NCBI GenBank assembly: GCA_040285745.1
Contig: JAUFOR010000006.1
Span: 434,001-498,000 of the forward strand
Length of the DNA: 64,000 bases
Direction of reading: 5' to 3'
Origin: Barthelona sp. PCE
Taxonomy: Eukaryota > Metamonada: BaSk clade
Shown: positions 9,126-18,917 of the stretch, piece after piece
How the letters are laid out: every line of letters starts with the position of its first letter
Position numbering within the stretch: position 1 is the stretch's first letter
Program-made: the position numbers and the translations under genes
Notes under the pieces: generated by a model
The model's database searches: none
What the model was told of the DNA's origin: nothing
Seen by the model: the letters and a program-made list of their open reading frames with translations, nothing else

Positions 9126-12100
9126 ATGCTTACATGGCCAAATTCCAAAATTTTGGATCTGTTCATGAAGTGCAGCACGTCTATTAGCACCGCTGGGGAC
9201 CAAGAAACTCAGAACACGCAAGATTTTCTGATCTATGTATTAGAAAGTCAGAACGAGCGTTTACAACAATTTCTTAACTTTTGGGAAATTGAGGAAAACC
9301 CCGCAATTCCACCAGAATACTCAGAGATCATACTCATGGAGAACGATAAAGTCATCCTCGAACCTGAGTTAAGGTATTTGATGGATAGTTTTTGTCAAAG
9401 CACATCCATGAGTTTTATTTCAGCAATTGACTTATGGTATTCATACAAGACACATGTGTGCCTCACCGATGTTAACAGTATCAGCTATTTAGACGATCTT
9501 CTGCAGTTTTATGCTTCAGAACGTATTGCCATGATTTCGATCTACATCGAGATAATGCATCTATACAACTACGCACACACACAGGACGTGCGCGAGCAGG
9601 AAACTCTCTGCAACCCAGTATTCCCAGGTATCGAACGACTTATTACAGACATCATACCTGACCGAGTTGGTTTTGTGAATGAGTTGATTTCTTTACTATG
9701 CGATCTACCGACACCAGAGGAGCAGGCCAAGGTCCTTGAGTTGCTTGTTGTACTCACGTATGACTTTGTTAGAGGTGATGTATCCTTGATCAATGCTATT
9801 GTTGAAGTCACAAAGTCAAACAGTGATAATGATCCGTTGATGGCCCTTGTCATCCTCAGTTCGCTCCGTATTGAGGAGCTAACACAGCAGGACCACTTTA
9901 TCCACGATGAACCCGTCTGTCTCAAATCCTTGTTTGATTTGATCGAAAAGTGGGACATGTCTGGTTCAAATGAAGCGCGAGATCTCCTCTCGTTGGGTTT
10001 GCTCGTCTCTGTCCTCAAGATATGCGAGGATACCCCGCCAGAGCACACAACACATACACACGCTGACGTTGTCATGAGGAAGGTTCTTGAAGTTATTAAT
10101 CTTGAGGAGGCATTCCTTGCTTTCGAACGCATGTGCGTTAAAAGAGAAAGTGTATCTAATACAGCAATAACAACAATCTCACATATTGTCTTCCAACTCT
10201 GTATGACTTCAATTGCTTATTTCCCTGATATGTCATTGCTCTCGTATCTCGACAGCGTAATCATGCTGTTGTCCGTTGTCTTTCGCACTGAACCAGTCTG
10301 CGTGGATATGTTTATTGATTCAGAACAGTATGAAAAAATTGAAAACATTGTTTTAGGACTGTTCCCAGTCACTATTGAACCACTTTTAAATTTATACATG
10401 TGTATCATCAACAGGCACACGTGCTCAGATATATTCATGAGATTAGCAGCGATCCAAAGTTTTGTCGTCATGCTACCAAGCTCCAACGACAGTCTCACAA
10501 CAGTATCAGGCGATGATCTCTCAAGTGTTATGCTGAAACGCCCCTTTAAGCAGTGGGCGTACACGTTCGAGAAGGGAACTACTGGAATGCTCTTGGATGA
10601 AGAGATTCTTGAGCTGCTAGATCTACCACGAAACGTTGTTCCGGTGCAACTATTCCCCATGGGGGAGGCAAGCATCTTTGAGTGCATCATTGACTGTTAC
10701 AACGCACAGATTACGAACAAAAACCAGGATTGTGACCTGAGACCACGCATACTCAGCTTCTTGGCAGTTTGTATAAGTTACTGTGAAGCAGATTTACGCA
10801 CTCAGATGATTGATACAATTCTTCCATCCAAGCAGTTCAGAAAGTTCTTATTCCAGGTTCTACAATCGGGTGTTGCAGAGAATAACAAAGAATTATTGTC
10901 AAGTGCTTTATATTTAATGAGCGTAGCTTTACGCACCACAATGCTAAGCCATGTGGATGTGGAGAAGCTTACAAGACTGCTACTTTCCTTAATTGACATG
11001 GGTTCACCAGAGATTCTTTCAAGCGTACTTAAATTTATGCCTTCTCTCATTATTTATTTTTCTTCACCTCGTGCAGTTTGTGATGATAGTAGCATGGAAA
11101 TGTCCCTGGGTTTTTCTCTCACCACAGCTGCGGACATTACTAACGTTGAGACTTCGGCTAACAGCACAAACGTAGAGAAATTGATCGAGATTTATGAAAC
11201 GCTCTCACAACCATCATTTTTACAAGATATTCAAAACTATTTCAATGATTCACAGATATTTACCGAACGGAATAAGAAACTAGGGCTTAAAACACTCTTA
11301 TTCGATAGTCTTTATCTTATCTTCCGTGTAGCATATAATATGTTTACTCTTTCACTGCAAACAAAGGGTGATATACTCTTCTTTAGGTTGTGCGAAATTA
11401 CCATGAGCAACGGCGTTTTCTTAAATATTCTTTTGCAAGAGGTCATGCTCCCCTTCCGCTTTGATATCAATTTCTTCCTTATTCAGAACTTAAACTCCGC
11501 TGATGACACCGCAAACAGTAAGTACAGGCATATTAAACTAAGTGTTGACCTCCTGGTATTAAGCCTTTCTATTTTGAAGCTGGTTTTATACTATGTTCAA
11601 TTTTCGTTTGAATTATCGGATGAATCAAAGCAGGGTATCGTACACACTGCTCTATTCAACATGCTGTTTGGGAAACGTAACGCATCAATCGTACGTGCCC
11701 TACTCCAAATTGTCGGCTCAGAACTACCAGTTGCAATGGCACCATCCCTCATGTATTTATGTTTTGAGAATCTGGCAATCATTGGTGAGCTCTCCTCATA
11801 CTTTGATAACAAACCTATGCTTCTTGACCATCTCTTCTCTGACTTTACAATGGATAGTGCCTCATTCAACTCCAACCTTGATAGTGGATCCATCCAGAAA
11901 ATTTCCAGCACATTGGTTCTATTCTCAAGGCTTGAGGATTCTACCTCTGTGGTCAATGCTGCGTTCTTCAGGTTCCTGTCAGTGTTTGTGACCCACCAAC
12001 CATTGGTCAGTCTGTTCTTGCTTAACATCGATATGGGTCAGAAATCCTACTTTTCAACAGTCATTGATGCCTTCACTGATGGTAACATCAATCCTGATTT

Positions 12101-14831
12101 CCTTGTTGGTTTTGTGGATGTCCTCCGTTTATTTGTTTCAAATGCTTATAAAACTGCTTATCGTAAGTTTGTTGGAGACATATTTGACGCCAAGTGCATC
12201 GAATTCCTAACGGAGATCGTCAACATGAACTGCGCCTCGTCAATTGCAATCATGGCACTACATACCACAACGCTCAACCTTGTGACGGAGCTTATTCACT
12301 TTGGCAACAATGTCAAAAATGAATTTATCGTTAAAAATTTCTCTGCGTTATTACAATCATTCGTTGAGAGCGATATGTCAGTGCTGTTCAGCGGCGTAAC
12401 TGATGAACTGCGCACTTTGATCACAGATCTCCCGGAACAATGTTACCTTTTGCTGAGTTCTCTCCCTTCTGTTTCTGAACAAGATCCAGAGAATGAGTTG
12501 GAAGATCAGTTCGCAGAGCTTCCAATCTCTATTGCAGAGTCCCAACTGCTGTCCACGAAGCAAAACAGGAGAAAACGCCGTTTCACTGGAGACAAAACCT
12601 CCACAACGCTGGATGATCTCGTTGTTCACACCCCTGCCAAGCAGATGACACGCAAGATGCAGTCATCCATGCGCATGTCCCATTCGAAAATGACAGCCTC
12701 AAGCCACGTGTTCACATCACACTTGGCCTCTACTCTTGGTCCATCATCAGCTCCCAATGAAAAGCATCAACAGTGGGATTGGCCTGAGAACAGATGGTTC
12801 TCACCAGAACTTACACTGCTACAGAGTGAGGATCTCCGATCATTCGACAATGCAATCTTTTTCGAGACAGTTGTTGATCTTTTTGCTGTTGCCTCAACAC
12901 TAGACACGACTGTTTTTGGGTTTGACTCTGTACAGATTACTAACTTCAATACGTTTGACACCGATTACATTGACAGGCAACACAGATTAGCTGAACCATG
13001 GCTCTTGCTTAATGCATTCATTGATGTACATGAAAATTCTCCTTTGTTTCTATTCAAGGCTATCGATGACGGATACAAGCAGTTATTGTGTGTGTTGAGA
13101 TATATGAATGCTGTGGACAGGATGCTTTACATAGGTGAAAAGAATGCCAATACCGTTCGAAAGGATTTGCTCAAGATGCTTCTGGAGATGCTCGCCGAGT
13201 TGGGTCATACGCTCAGCCAGTCGGAGTTCGTCAACAGTCAGCCCCTGGGCCTGCGTAACATCATGAGCTCTTTGGTGATTGGTATTTGTGACACAATATG
13301 TGCATTATCACTTTCTATCTCAAAACAACACTGTGAAATGTGCTCAATTGATGTTATGCTCCCTACTTTGTTGAAAATTTTCAACGGTTTTACTGTTTTC
13401 GCAACAGGTACTGGTCTAGCATCTGTACTACGTGCCTCTATCGATGTTGTCCGGTTACTCCAGCGTAAGACTGTGACAACGCCCATCAATGGTGTGTCAG
13501 AGATGCTCGAGTCAACACTGACTGTGTTGCGCCAATTGATGGCCAAGAGCGATGATTCTGCTAACATGGTGTTGGTGCTTCAACTGATATGCGAGTACAT
13601 ATCACTCACACAGAGCTCACTGTCTGACATCTACCCGTTCATGGCATCCAACTTGGTGCAGACGATAAGCGGTGTTGGCTTCGGATCTTCGTTGAAGGAG
13701 CTGACCATAACCGTCATTAATGAAGTTGTGTATGACGATGATGACACGCTGAAGAGATTACATTCCCTCGTCGAGGCAATGGCTGCGTTGAGCAAGAGTG
13801 AGCACGGTGCCCAATTCATTGAAGAAGTTGGAGCGTCTGCGCTTTTAATCGGTGCACCTACCCTCTTTGTAGAAGATATTAGAAAACTTCGTGCAAAGGA
13901 TATGATGCGTTGCGCGACTGTGTTCAACTTCTATGCGCAGATGGTACAATCACTCAAGTATCCCTCTTCTTCTGTTCTCCACTTTGCTCTCCAACAATTC
14001 CAGTTTATTCTCAAGGGTTTGAAGTTAAGGAGCAAAATCATACATATGAACCTTCACTTGACGCAAGCCATAGCCAATTTTGTTCTTGGAATCGTTGTTG
14101 AGCCTAATCATTCGATCATCGACGCACTAACCATTAACAACAAAAAATTCTTCCCTCTGTTGAGTAGCTCAATCCTGACACTTGCTTACCAGATCGTAAA
14201 GGTTCTCTTCACACCAAATGATGAACGCGCAAAGGTCACAAAGATTAAAACAGCTGATCTAGAAACGATGTTGCTCAGACTTCTCTTCACAACATTGCAG
14301 TATGTAACGACGGTAACAAACGTACCACCAACAATGACAGGTTCCGTCAGTGTAGAGCACGCACTGTTTTCTGGCTCTGCAGCTGTCTTTTTCTGGGCAT
14401 CTTTGTCGCTCTCGAACCCACACACAAATGGGCCACCACCTGTTGGAATGTTGCTTGCAATCATAAACTTTGCTAGTGCAACGTTGGCCAGTGGTTCATC
14501 CAGCTTCCCATCAAGCCCATCTTCACTTATGCGTAGATCCCCCATCCGCAGTCCAAGTATGAGTCCAATTCGCGGTGTATCAATTGCTCCGTCACTCGTA
14601 CCCAACAAGCACTCTATCCCGTCAGTGGGAACAGCGCCCCAGTTGACAAAGCTAACACTGAATTGTGCAGAATGTGCTGCACTCATTCTTGTTCGTGCAG
14701 TAAGGCAATATGAGGATGCCAAGATCATTGCAAACACAGTCAATTCAATAGAGACGCTGCAGTCATGCGTCGAGGACGAAGGTTCAACAGATTTCTTAAT
14801 GAGTTTGCTGACCATTCTCAAAAGTGGTTAA
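9126..14831 (+). CDS. Large scaffold nucleoporin, Nup188/Nup205-like
   Basis: A 1901-residue alpha-solenoid, the largest protein in the window, in a single exon. Two stretches recall Nup188/Nup205/Nup192, the inner-ring scaffold of the nuclear pore: LDDLLQFYASERIAM near residue 123 (compare the FY..ER motif), and TEPVC followed by LGLFPVTIEPLLNLY near residues 390-425 (compare TEP...GMFPHLLSPLLQL). Length matches the family (about 1700-2000). A basic Ser/Thr/Met-rich disordered insert occupies about residues 1135-1215, and an SPIRSPSMSPIRG linker lies near residue 1810; both look like cell-cycle phosphorylation regions. The final TAA overlaps the stop of the opposing gene. Other giant HEAT proteins are possible. 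Confidence 0.65.
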   Translation: MLTWPNSKILDLFMKCSTSISTAGDQETQNTQDFLIYVLESQNERLQQFLNFWEIEENPAIPPEYSEIILMENDKVILEPELRYLMDSFCQSTSMSFISAIDLWYSYKTHVCLTDVNSISYLDDLLQFYASERIAMISIYIEIMHLYNYAHTQDVREQETLCNPVFPGIERLITDIIPDRVGFVNELISLLCDLPTPEEQAKVLELLVVLTYDFVRGDVSLINAIVEVTKSNSDNDPLMALVILSSLRIEELTQQDHFIHDEPVCLKSLFDLIEKWDMSGSNEARDLLSLGLLVSVLKICEDTPPEHTTHTHADVVMRKVLEVINLEEAFLAFERMCVKRESVSNTAITTISHIVFQLCMTSIAYFPDMSLLSYLDSVIMLLSVVFRTEPVCVDMFIDSEQYEKIENIVLGLFPVTIEPLLNLYMCIINRHTCSDIFMRLAAIQSFVVMLPSSNDSLTTVSGDDLSSVMLKRPFKQWAYTFEKGTTGMLLDEEILELLDLPRNVVPVQLFPMGEASIFECIIDCYNAQITNKNQDCDLRPRILSFLAVCISYCEADLRTQMIDTILPSKQFRKFLFQVLQSGVAENNKELLSSALYLMSVALRTTMLSHVDVEKLTRLLLSLIDMGSPEILSSVLKFMPSLIIYFSSPRAVCDDSSMEMSLGFSLTTAADITNVETSANSTNVEKLIEIYETLSQPSFLQDIQNYFNDSQIFTERNKKLGLKTLLFDSLYLIFRVAYNMFTLSLQTKGDILFFRLCEITMSNGVFLNILLQEVMLPFRFDINFFLIQNLNSADDTANSKYRHIKLSVDLLVLSLSILKLVLYYVQFSFELSDESKQGIVHTALFNMLFGKRNASIVRALLQIVGSELPVAMAPSLMYLCFENLAIIGELSSYFDNKPMLLDHLFSDFTMDSASFNSNLDSGSIQKISSTLVLFSRLEDSTSVVNAAFFRFLSVFVTHQPLVSLFLLNIDMGQKSYFSTVIDAFTDGNINPDFLVGFVDVLRLFVSNAYKTAYRKFVGDIFDAKCIEFLTEIVNMNCASSIAIMALHTTTLNLVTELIHFGNNVKNEFIVKNFSALLQSFVESDMSVLFSGVTDELRTLITDLPEQCYLLLSSLPSVSEQDPENELEDQFAELPISIAESQLLSTKQNRRKRRFTGDKTSTTLDDLVVHTPAKQMTRKMQSSMRMSHSKMTASSHVFTSHLASTLGPSSAPNEKHQQWDWPENRWFSPELTLLQSEDLRSFDNAIFFETVVDLFAVASTLDTTVFGFDSVQITNFNTFDTDYIDRQHRLAEPWLLLNAFIDVHENSPLFLFKAIDDGYKQLLCVLRYMNAVDRMLYIGEKNANTVRKDLLKMLLEMLAELGHTLSQSEFVNSQPLGLRNIMSSLVIGICDTICALSLSISKQHCEMCSIDVMLPTLLKIFNGFTVFATGTGLASVLRASIDVVRLLQRKTVTTPINGVSEMLESTLTVLRQLMAKSDDSANMVLVLQLICEYISLTQSSLSDIYPFMASNLVQTISGVGFGSSLKELTITVINEVVYDDDDTLKRLHSLVEAMAALSKSEHGAQFIEEVGASALLIGAPTLFVEDIRKLRAKDMMRCATVFNFYAQMVQSLKYPSSSVLHFALQQFQFILKGLKLRSKIIHMNLHLTQAIANFVLGIVVEPNHSIIDALTINNKKFFPLLSSSILTLAYQIVKVLFTPNDERAKVTKIKTADLETMLLRLLFTTLQYVTTVTNVPPTMTGSVSVEHALFSGSAAVFFWASLSLSNPHTNGPPPVGMLLAIINFASATLASGSSSFPSSPSSLMRRSPIRSPSMSPIRGVSIAPSLVPNKHSIPSVGTAPQLTKLTLNCAECAALILVRAVRQYEDAKIIANTVNSIETLQSCVEDEGSTDFLMSLLTILKSG

Positions 14832-16546
14832 AATCCTTTACACAGTAAATCAAAAAGTTGATCGCTGTTGAGCTCTGAGTGATTGCGAATGTATCTCACG
14901 AATTTGGTAAACTCATCTCTTTTGAAAGAAAAATTCAGAGTAGCAACACGTTTAGTTCGATCTTGTTCTGCAATAAAAGGGTGTTGCAGACATTCTTGGA
15001 GCGTGATGCGTTGCCTGGGATCACGAATAAGCGTCCTTTCCAATAGATCCTTTAGATGTTTGTCTTGAACACTACTAAAATCAATGTCATAATTGCTATC
15101 TATAATAGCCAAAAGTTTCTCACCCATGTTTCTCAAATGGTGGAATGGGGGTCGGCCATACACCATTTCATACAGAATACAACCTAAACTCCAAACATCC
15201 GCTTCGAATCCACTGGCAAAATCATTGTTTTTTTGCCATTTTTGTAATGATTCTGGACAGATATAATTAAGAGTTCCCACTAGATCCTTTTGATGCACGT
15301 GTACTGTACCTTCGTGTTCAAATTGTTTAGCTATACCAAAATCTATCAATTTCAATTCTTCATTCACAAATAAAAAATTTTGAGGTTTTAAATCCCGGTG
15401 AATGATTCCTTCTTTATGTATCACACCAACGCACTTGCACATCTGTGTGAATGTTTTGCTTATCCACGGTAAACAAATATCCGAATTTTCTCTTGTCCTT
15501 CGCAATAATTGATGCAAATCCTCTCCACCAAGCTCTAAAACAAAATGAATCTCATCATCATGCTCTTCAAACGCGTGCAGCCTGATGATACCCTCAGCAT
15601 TGGCTTCTGTTAACTTTGCTAATAAATTTGCTTCATTGATTAGTAGTTCATAAAAACGTTCATTTTTGCTACCGTATTTTGTTACTTTTAGAGCATAATT
15701 TTGATCTGACACGGCATCTCTAACCCTAAATACCTGACAACTTCCTCCTCTACCTATCAGCTCCTTCATAATATACTTATTTCCACCAACAAAAACAAAC
15801 TCTTCTTCTTCCTCTTCTTCTTCCACTGCTATTTCTACTTTCTCCTCAACCTCATCGACTAAGACGGGTTTCTCTTCGTGTGGTATTTTCTTCTTAACAG
15901 GCGCTGGCTCAATTTGAAGAGGCACAGGACTTTTAGATGATCTGCTCATCTCTGGACTTGGTGTTGTCCTTATCGGCATTCTCTTTGGCCTGGGGGTGGC
16001 TGTGAGGGGTTCACTTGGTATTGTTACCCTCGGTGGAGTTCTTGGACGCGTTTTTCGTAAACTTTTTCGATTTCTAGAACGACGTCCACGACCACTAACT
16101 CTTTTTCGCATCAATGTCTGATCCTCCTGTGGCTTCTGCTTCAGAAGTTCGTCTGATTTACCCATATCTTGTGGTTCAGAAATATATTCTTCAATATCTG
16201 ACCGATTCCGTAACTGAATAAAGAATTGAATAGCAGTCTGCTTTCCTTCACTCTTTTTAATAGCCATTGCAATGTTTTTAATTGTGTTTGTGTCCATATC
16301 ATTCAGTATTCTTTCCCTATACGGTAAAAAGAATAGGAAACAACCATTGTCCACTGTGCCTTTGCAAATAGCTTCAGAATATATACGTAACATGGATAAA
16401 AACACATCGTCTTCATCGTTGTACTGTCCCATCAGTTCACGCGCTGAATCAAAGTCTTGCGCATTTAATAAATGCTCTAAATGCTCGATTCTGTCGGATC
16501 CATTGCCGTTTCTTGGCTTTATGGCCGATTTGTGTGATGCTGACAT
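14828..16546 (-). CDS. MPS1: Mps1/TTK-family dual-specificity protein kinase
   Basis: A 572-residue kinase. The N-terminal 110 residues are helical and TPR-like (DFDSARELMGQYND), as in Mps1. Then come a basic Ser/Pro linker, a Glu run, and a kinase domain from about residue 257 to 528. Visible motifs are the glycine loop IGRGGSCQVF, VAIK-type lysine (YALKV), HRDLKPQN, DFG (LIDFGIA), VGTLNY-PES activation segment and DVWSLGCILYEMVYG. The DFGIA, VGT.NY.PE and SLGCILY.M.YG.PF signatures are typical of Mps1/TTK, which drives spindle-assembly checkpoint signalling at kinetochores. The start is ATG 16546, preceded by TTTTTCACT; an upstream in-frame ATG at 16618 would add a hydrophobic leader. A TPR-like gene lies 75 bp upstream on the same strand. 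Confidence 0.85.
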   Translation of the reverse strand: MSASHKSAIKPRNGNGSDRIEHLEHLLNAQDFDSARELMGQYNDEDDVFLSMLRIYSEAICKGTVDNGCFLFFLPYRERILNDMDTNTIKNIAMAIKKSEGKQTAIQFFIQLRNRSDIEEYISEPQDMGKSDELLKQKPQEDQTLMRKRVSGRGRRSRNRKSLRKTRPRTPPRVTIPSEPLTATPRPKRMPIRTTPSPEMSRSSKSPVPLQIEPAPVKKKIPHEEKPVLVDEVEEKVEIAVEEEEEEEEFVFVGGNKYIMKELIGRGGSCQVFRVRDAVSDQNYALKVTKYGSKNERFYELLINEANLLAKLTEANAEGIIRLHAFEEHDDEIHFVLELGGEDLHQLLRRTRENSDICLPWISKTFTQMCKCVGVIHKEGIIHRDLKPQNFLFVNEELKLIDFGIAKQFEHEGTVHVHQKDLVGTLNYICPESLQKWQKNNDFASGFEADVWSLGCILYEMVYGRPPFHHLRNMGEKLLAIIDSNYDIDFSSVQDKHLKDLLERTLIRDPRQRITLQECLQHPFIAEQDRTKRVATLNFSFKRDEFTKFVRYIRNHSELNSDQLFDLLCKGF

Positions 16547-16621
16547 AGTGAAAAATAAAAAAACCCGTAAGTTTGTGTTTTTCAACGAAAAAGGGTAAAT
16601 TTTGTCAATATGCAACAATCA

Positions 16622-18253
16622 TCATGCTCGTTTATTTAAAAGTGTCTCCGCCATAATGTCCTTTAAAAACTTCATTTGCTCACGTGACAGATCAGATTCA
16701 GTGGAACCCTGCATTATCGAAATTGCTTTCTCCAATTGTCCTGAATAATACAATACTTTTGCATACAACCAACCGTTATATGCTGTGTTCTTGGATTCAA
16801 ACACTTCCTTTGCAATATCTAAAGCAATTTCCATGTATGTTTCCATCAAAATTGACTGAGAATCTTTCTCCTTTGAATAAATTAATGAAAGCAACAACAC
16901 TGAGCCCATGTAGTATTTTTCTATCTGATACAGCTCTCTTTTATCTTCTGTAAACATAGCCGAATGGATAGAATAAAACGCATCATTATATCTATTATTA
17001 GAGCATAAAACTAAGCCCACTTGGGCATGTAACAGTCCTGACGGCCACGGCTGCGTTTCATGCTCTTCAGGTAATCCAGAGGCAAGTGTAAACAGTGTTG
17101 TAACTTTCTTGTCGTACACTTCCATAATCCTCAGATAAGCAAGCTTAACTGTATCTGCATGTGGATACAGCCTCACTGAAAGCCTCAACGCAGCAAGGGC
17201 TTTGTCCATGATGTTACCACATGTCGATATATATGAAACACATAACACAGCAGAAATGATGTTTCTATACGATACTTTCACCAATAAAGAAGCGATTTTC
17301 TCGATATCAGGTTGCTTTTCACATAAAAAATTGTAAATCGCGTGAGCAAAGAAGCAAAAATCTGGGGCAAAATCTGTCATTGATTTGAAATCAAAAATAT
17401 TCGATATTGCACAATGTATCCTCTCCATAAGCACCTTGTTGTGTGTTTTTAGCGCAAATAGGCAAGCAGAGATGGCTATTTCTTCATCCCATAATAAATC
17501 TATTGCCTTCTCACTGAAGAAATACCCTGTATCAGGTCTACACTGATATACATTCATACATACTCTCTCAAAGCTCGCACGCCCCTCATATATGGGTTTT
17601 TGCTCGACATTCTCTGCATCTGCAATGGTGATGAGTCCTTTATGTTGCTCGTTCGCGTCAGGTAATGGTACGAGCCATTCAATTGAGAACTTAATATGGC
17701 TTCGCAGGAACAACAACGCCCTATCTCCTTCTGGAAGCGGGTCCAACAATTTAAAAAAAATATTTTCAGAGATCAAGTGTAGACACCATATATAATCCAT
17801 TGCAATCACGAAAAACGTCTGTTCGTTGGTAGATTCGGTCCAGTGTAGCACATTTTCAACCATTATTCGCTTGCAACGCTCAACATCTGCTTTTCCACGA
17901 TAATAACAATCTGCCAGCAAGAACTGACATTTTGGTGTGTCAAGAATATCAACTTCGTACATAAAGGCGCGATCAAAGACGCTTATTGCATCCTCGTACT
18001 TCCTTTGCTGAAAGAGAGAAAGAAGGTAAACCCAAATCATTTCAGGAGCACAATAATGCAATATAGGATCTACCATGAGACCGATATGTACAAATTTGCC
18101 CTCGTTAAACCATCTAACAACTTGAGAAATACCAACAGAAGATGAACATTCAACAAACTGTGCATCTATGTATCGTAAACGCGATAAGTGACAGTCATAC
18201 GCACTTAATGAGCTGAATGGGTACCCATCATCAATTATTTCAACTGACTCCAT
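16622..18253 (-). CDS. TPR-like helical protein of unknown function
   Basis: A 543-residue protein built from helical repeats, several of TPR type: MIWVYLLSLFQQRKYEDAISVFDRA near residue 75, LAALRLSVRLYPHADTVKLAYLRIM near 355 and YNGWLYAKVLYYSGQLEKAISIMQ near the C-terminus. Such proteins include the APC/C subunits Cdc16, Cdc23, Cdc27 and Apc7. Proximity to a mitotic kinase gene invites that comparison, but gene order is not functional evidence in eukaryotes and no diagnostic motif is present. It is single-exon, with TGA stop at 16622-16624 and ATG at 18253. Confidence 0.7.
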   Translation of the reverse strand: MESVEIIDDGYPFSSLSAYDCHLSRLRYIDAQFVECSSSVGISQVVRWFNEGKFVHIGLMVDPILHYCAPEMIWVYLLSLFQQRKYEDAISVFDRAFMYEVDILDTPKCQFLLADCYYRGKADVERCKRIMVENVLHWTESTNEQTFFVIAMDYIWCLHLISENIFFKLLDPLPEGDRALLFLRSHIKFSIEWLVPLPDANEQHKGLITIADAENVEQKPIYEGRASFERVCMNVYQCRPDTGYFFSEKAIDLLWDEEIAISACLFALKTHNKVLMERIHCAISNIFDFKSMTDFAPDFCFFAHAIYNFLCEKQPDIEKIASLLVKVSYRNIISAVLCVSYISTCGNIMDKALAALRLSVRLYPHADTVKLAYLRIMEVYDKKVTTLFTLASGLPEEHETQPWPSGLLHAQVGLVLCSNNRYNDAFYSIHSAMFTEDKRELYQIEKYYMGSVLLLSLIYSKEKDSQSILMETYMEIALDIAKEVFESKNTAYNGWLYAKVLYYSGQLEKAISIMQGSTESDLSREQMKFLKDIMAETLLNKRA

Positions 18254-18461
18254 TCAAGGAAAAGGATAGAATTGTGAAGCAAACAATTTTTATTGACTTT
18301 GATAATTCATCTCTGTTGGGTTTGGGGCTTTCAAAACTACCAAACGATGAGAACTTGGATGTAATTCTGCATTCAGAAAGGAAGTCAACTAAATTAAACT
18401 CCCAAAAGATGAACAAAGATAGAAGTGCATATTCAATTTTCCAACACAATTCATTTTTATA

Positions 18462-18761
18462 ATGACGCGTAAAGTACATATCATTGAGAAAAATGGGGAT
18501 AGCATATTCGAAAAAACGCGAAGGGTATTGCAAGACATGTTTTTGGGCTGTGAATGTGAGTTGAGAACGGAACGAACATCAATAACCACACTAATAGCAT
18601 GTGTAGAGATCATTAAAAAGTGCTGCGACCCTGAAAGCCTTCATACAGACTACATACTTGAAGAAAAGTCTATTCGTCGTACCAATACAAAGATTTCAAA
18701 CTTGGGACTGGAAGAGACCGTCTACACACCAGTCCTTCATTGTATTTGTAAGCTTGTATAA
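18462..18761 (+). CDS. Small Alba-like protein (tentative)
   Basis: A 99-residue protein with the beta-alpha-beta-alpha-beta-beta pattern of the Alba fold. An N-terminal strand (RKVHIIEKNG) is followed by a helix (SIFEKTRRVLQDMF), the segment SITTLIACVEIIKKC where Alba proteins have the conserved AI..AV..AEI..R helix, and a final strand LHCICKLV. Alba-superfamily proteins bind RNA or DNA; eukaryotic ones include the RNase P/MRP subunits Rpp20 and Rpp25. The match is structural in flavour, not a residue signature. The ATG at 18462 overlaps the stop of a short upstream frame (TAATG). A TTCATTTTT initiator-like sequence lies about 10 bases upstream. Confidence 0.6.
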   Translation: MTRKVHIIEKNGDSIFEKTRRVLQDMFLGCECELRTERTSITTLIACVEIIKKCCDPESLHTDYILEEKSIRRTNTKISNLGLEETVYTPVLHCICKLV

Positions 18762-18917
18762 TTGTCAATTAAAGTTTTTTTGTTTATTGTCTCATTAGCG
18801 TATCCTGTGTCTGTAGCCAACCGAAATGTAAATATATTGTGTGTACTGTGAGATCGCTTCGTCCCAATGTATCACTGAACTTGAATTTGATTTTTTTACT
18901 TTTAACGTACCTTAGTG

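Noticed and set aside
9569-10132. 187-codon minus-strand frame inside the nucleoporin gene
   Set aside because: Ser/Thr/Arg-rich antisense shadow with no recognisable domain.
14186-14821. 211-codon minus-strand frame inside the nucleoporin gene
   Set aside because: It lies wholly antisense to a well-supported coding region and its residues are Ser/Val/Cys-heavy without any motif, as expected of a shadow frame.
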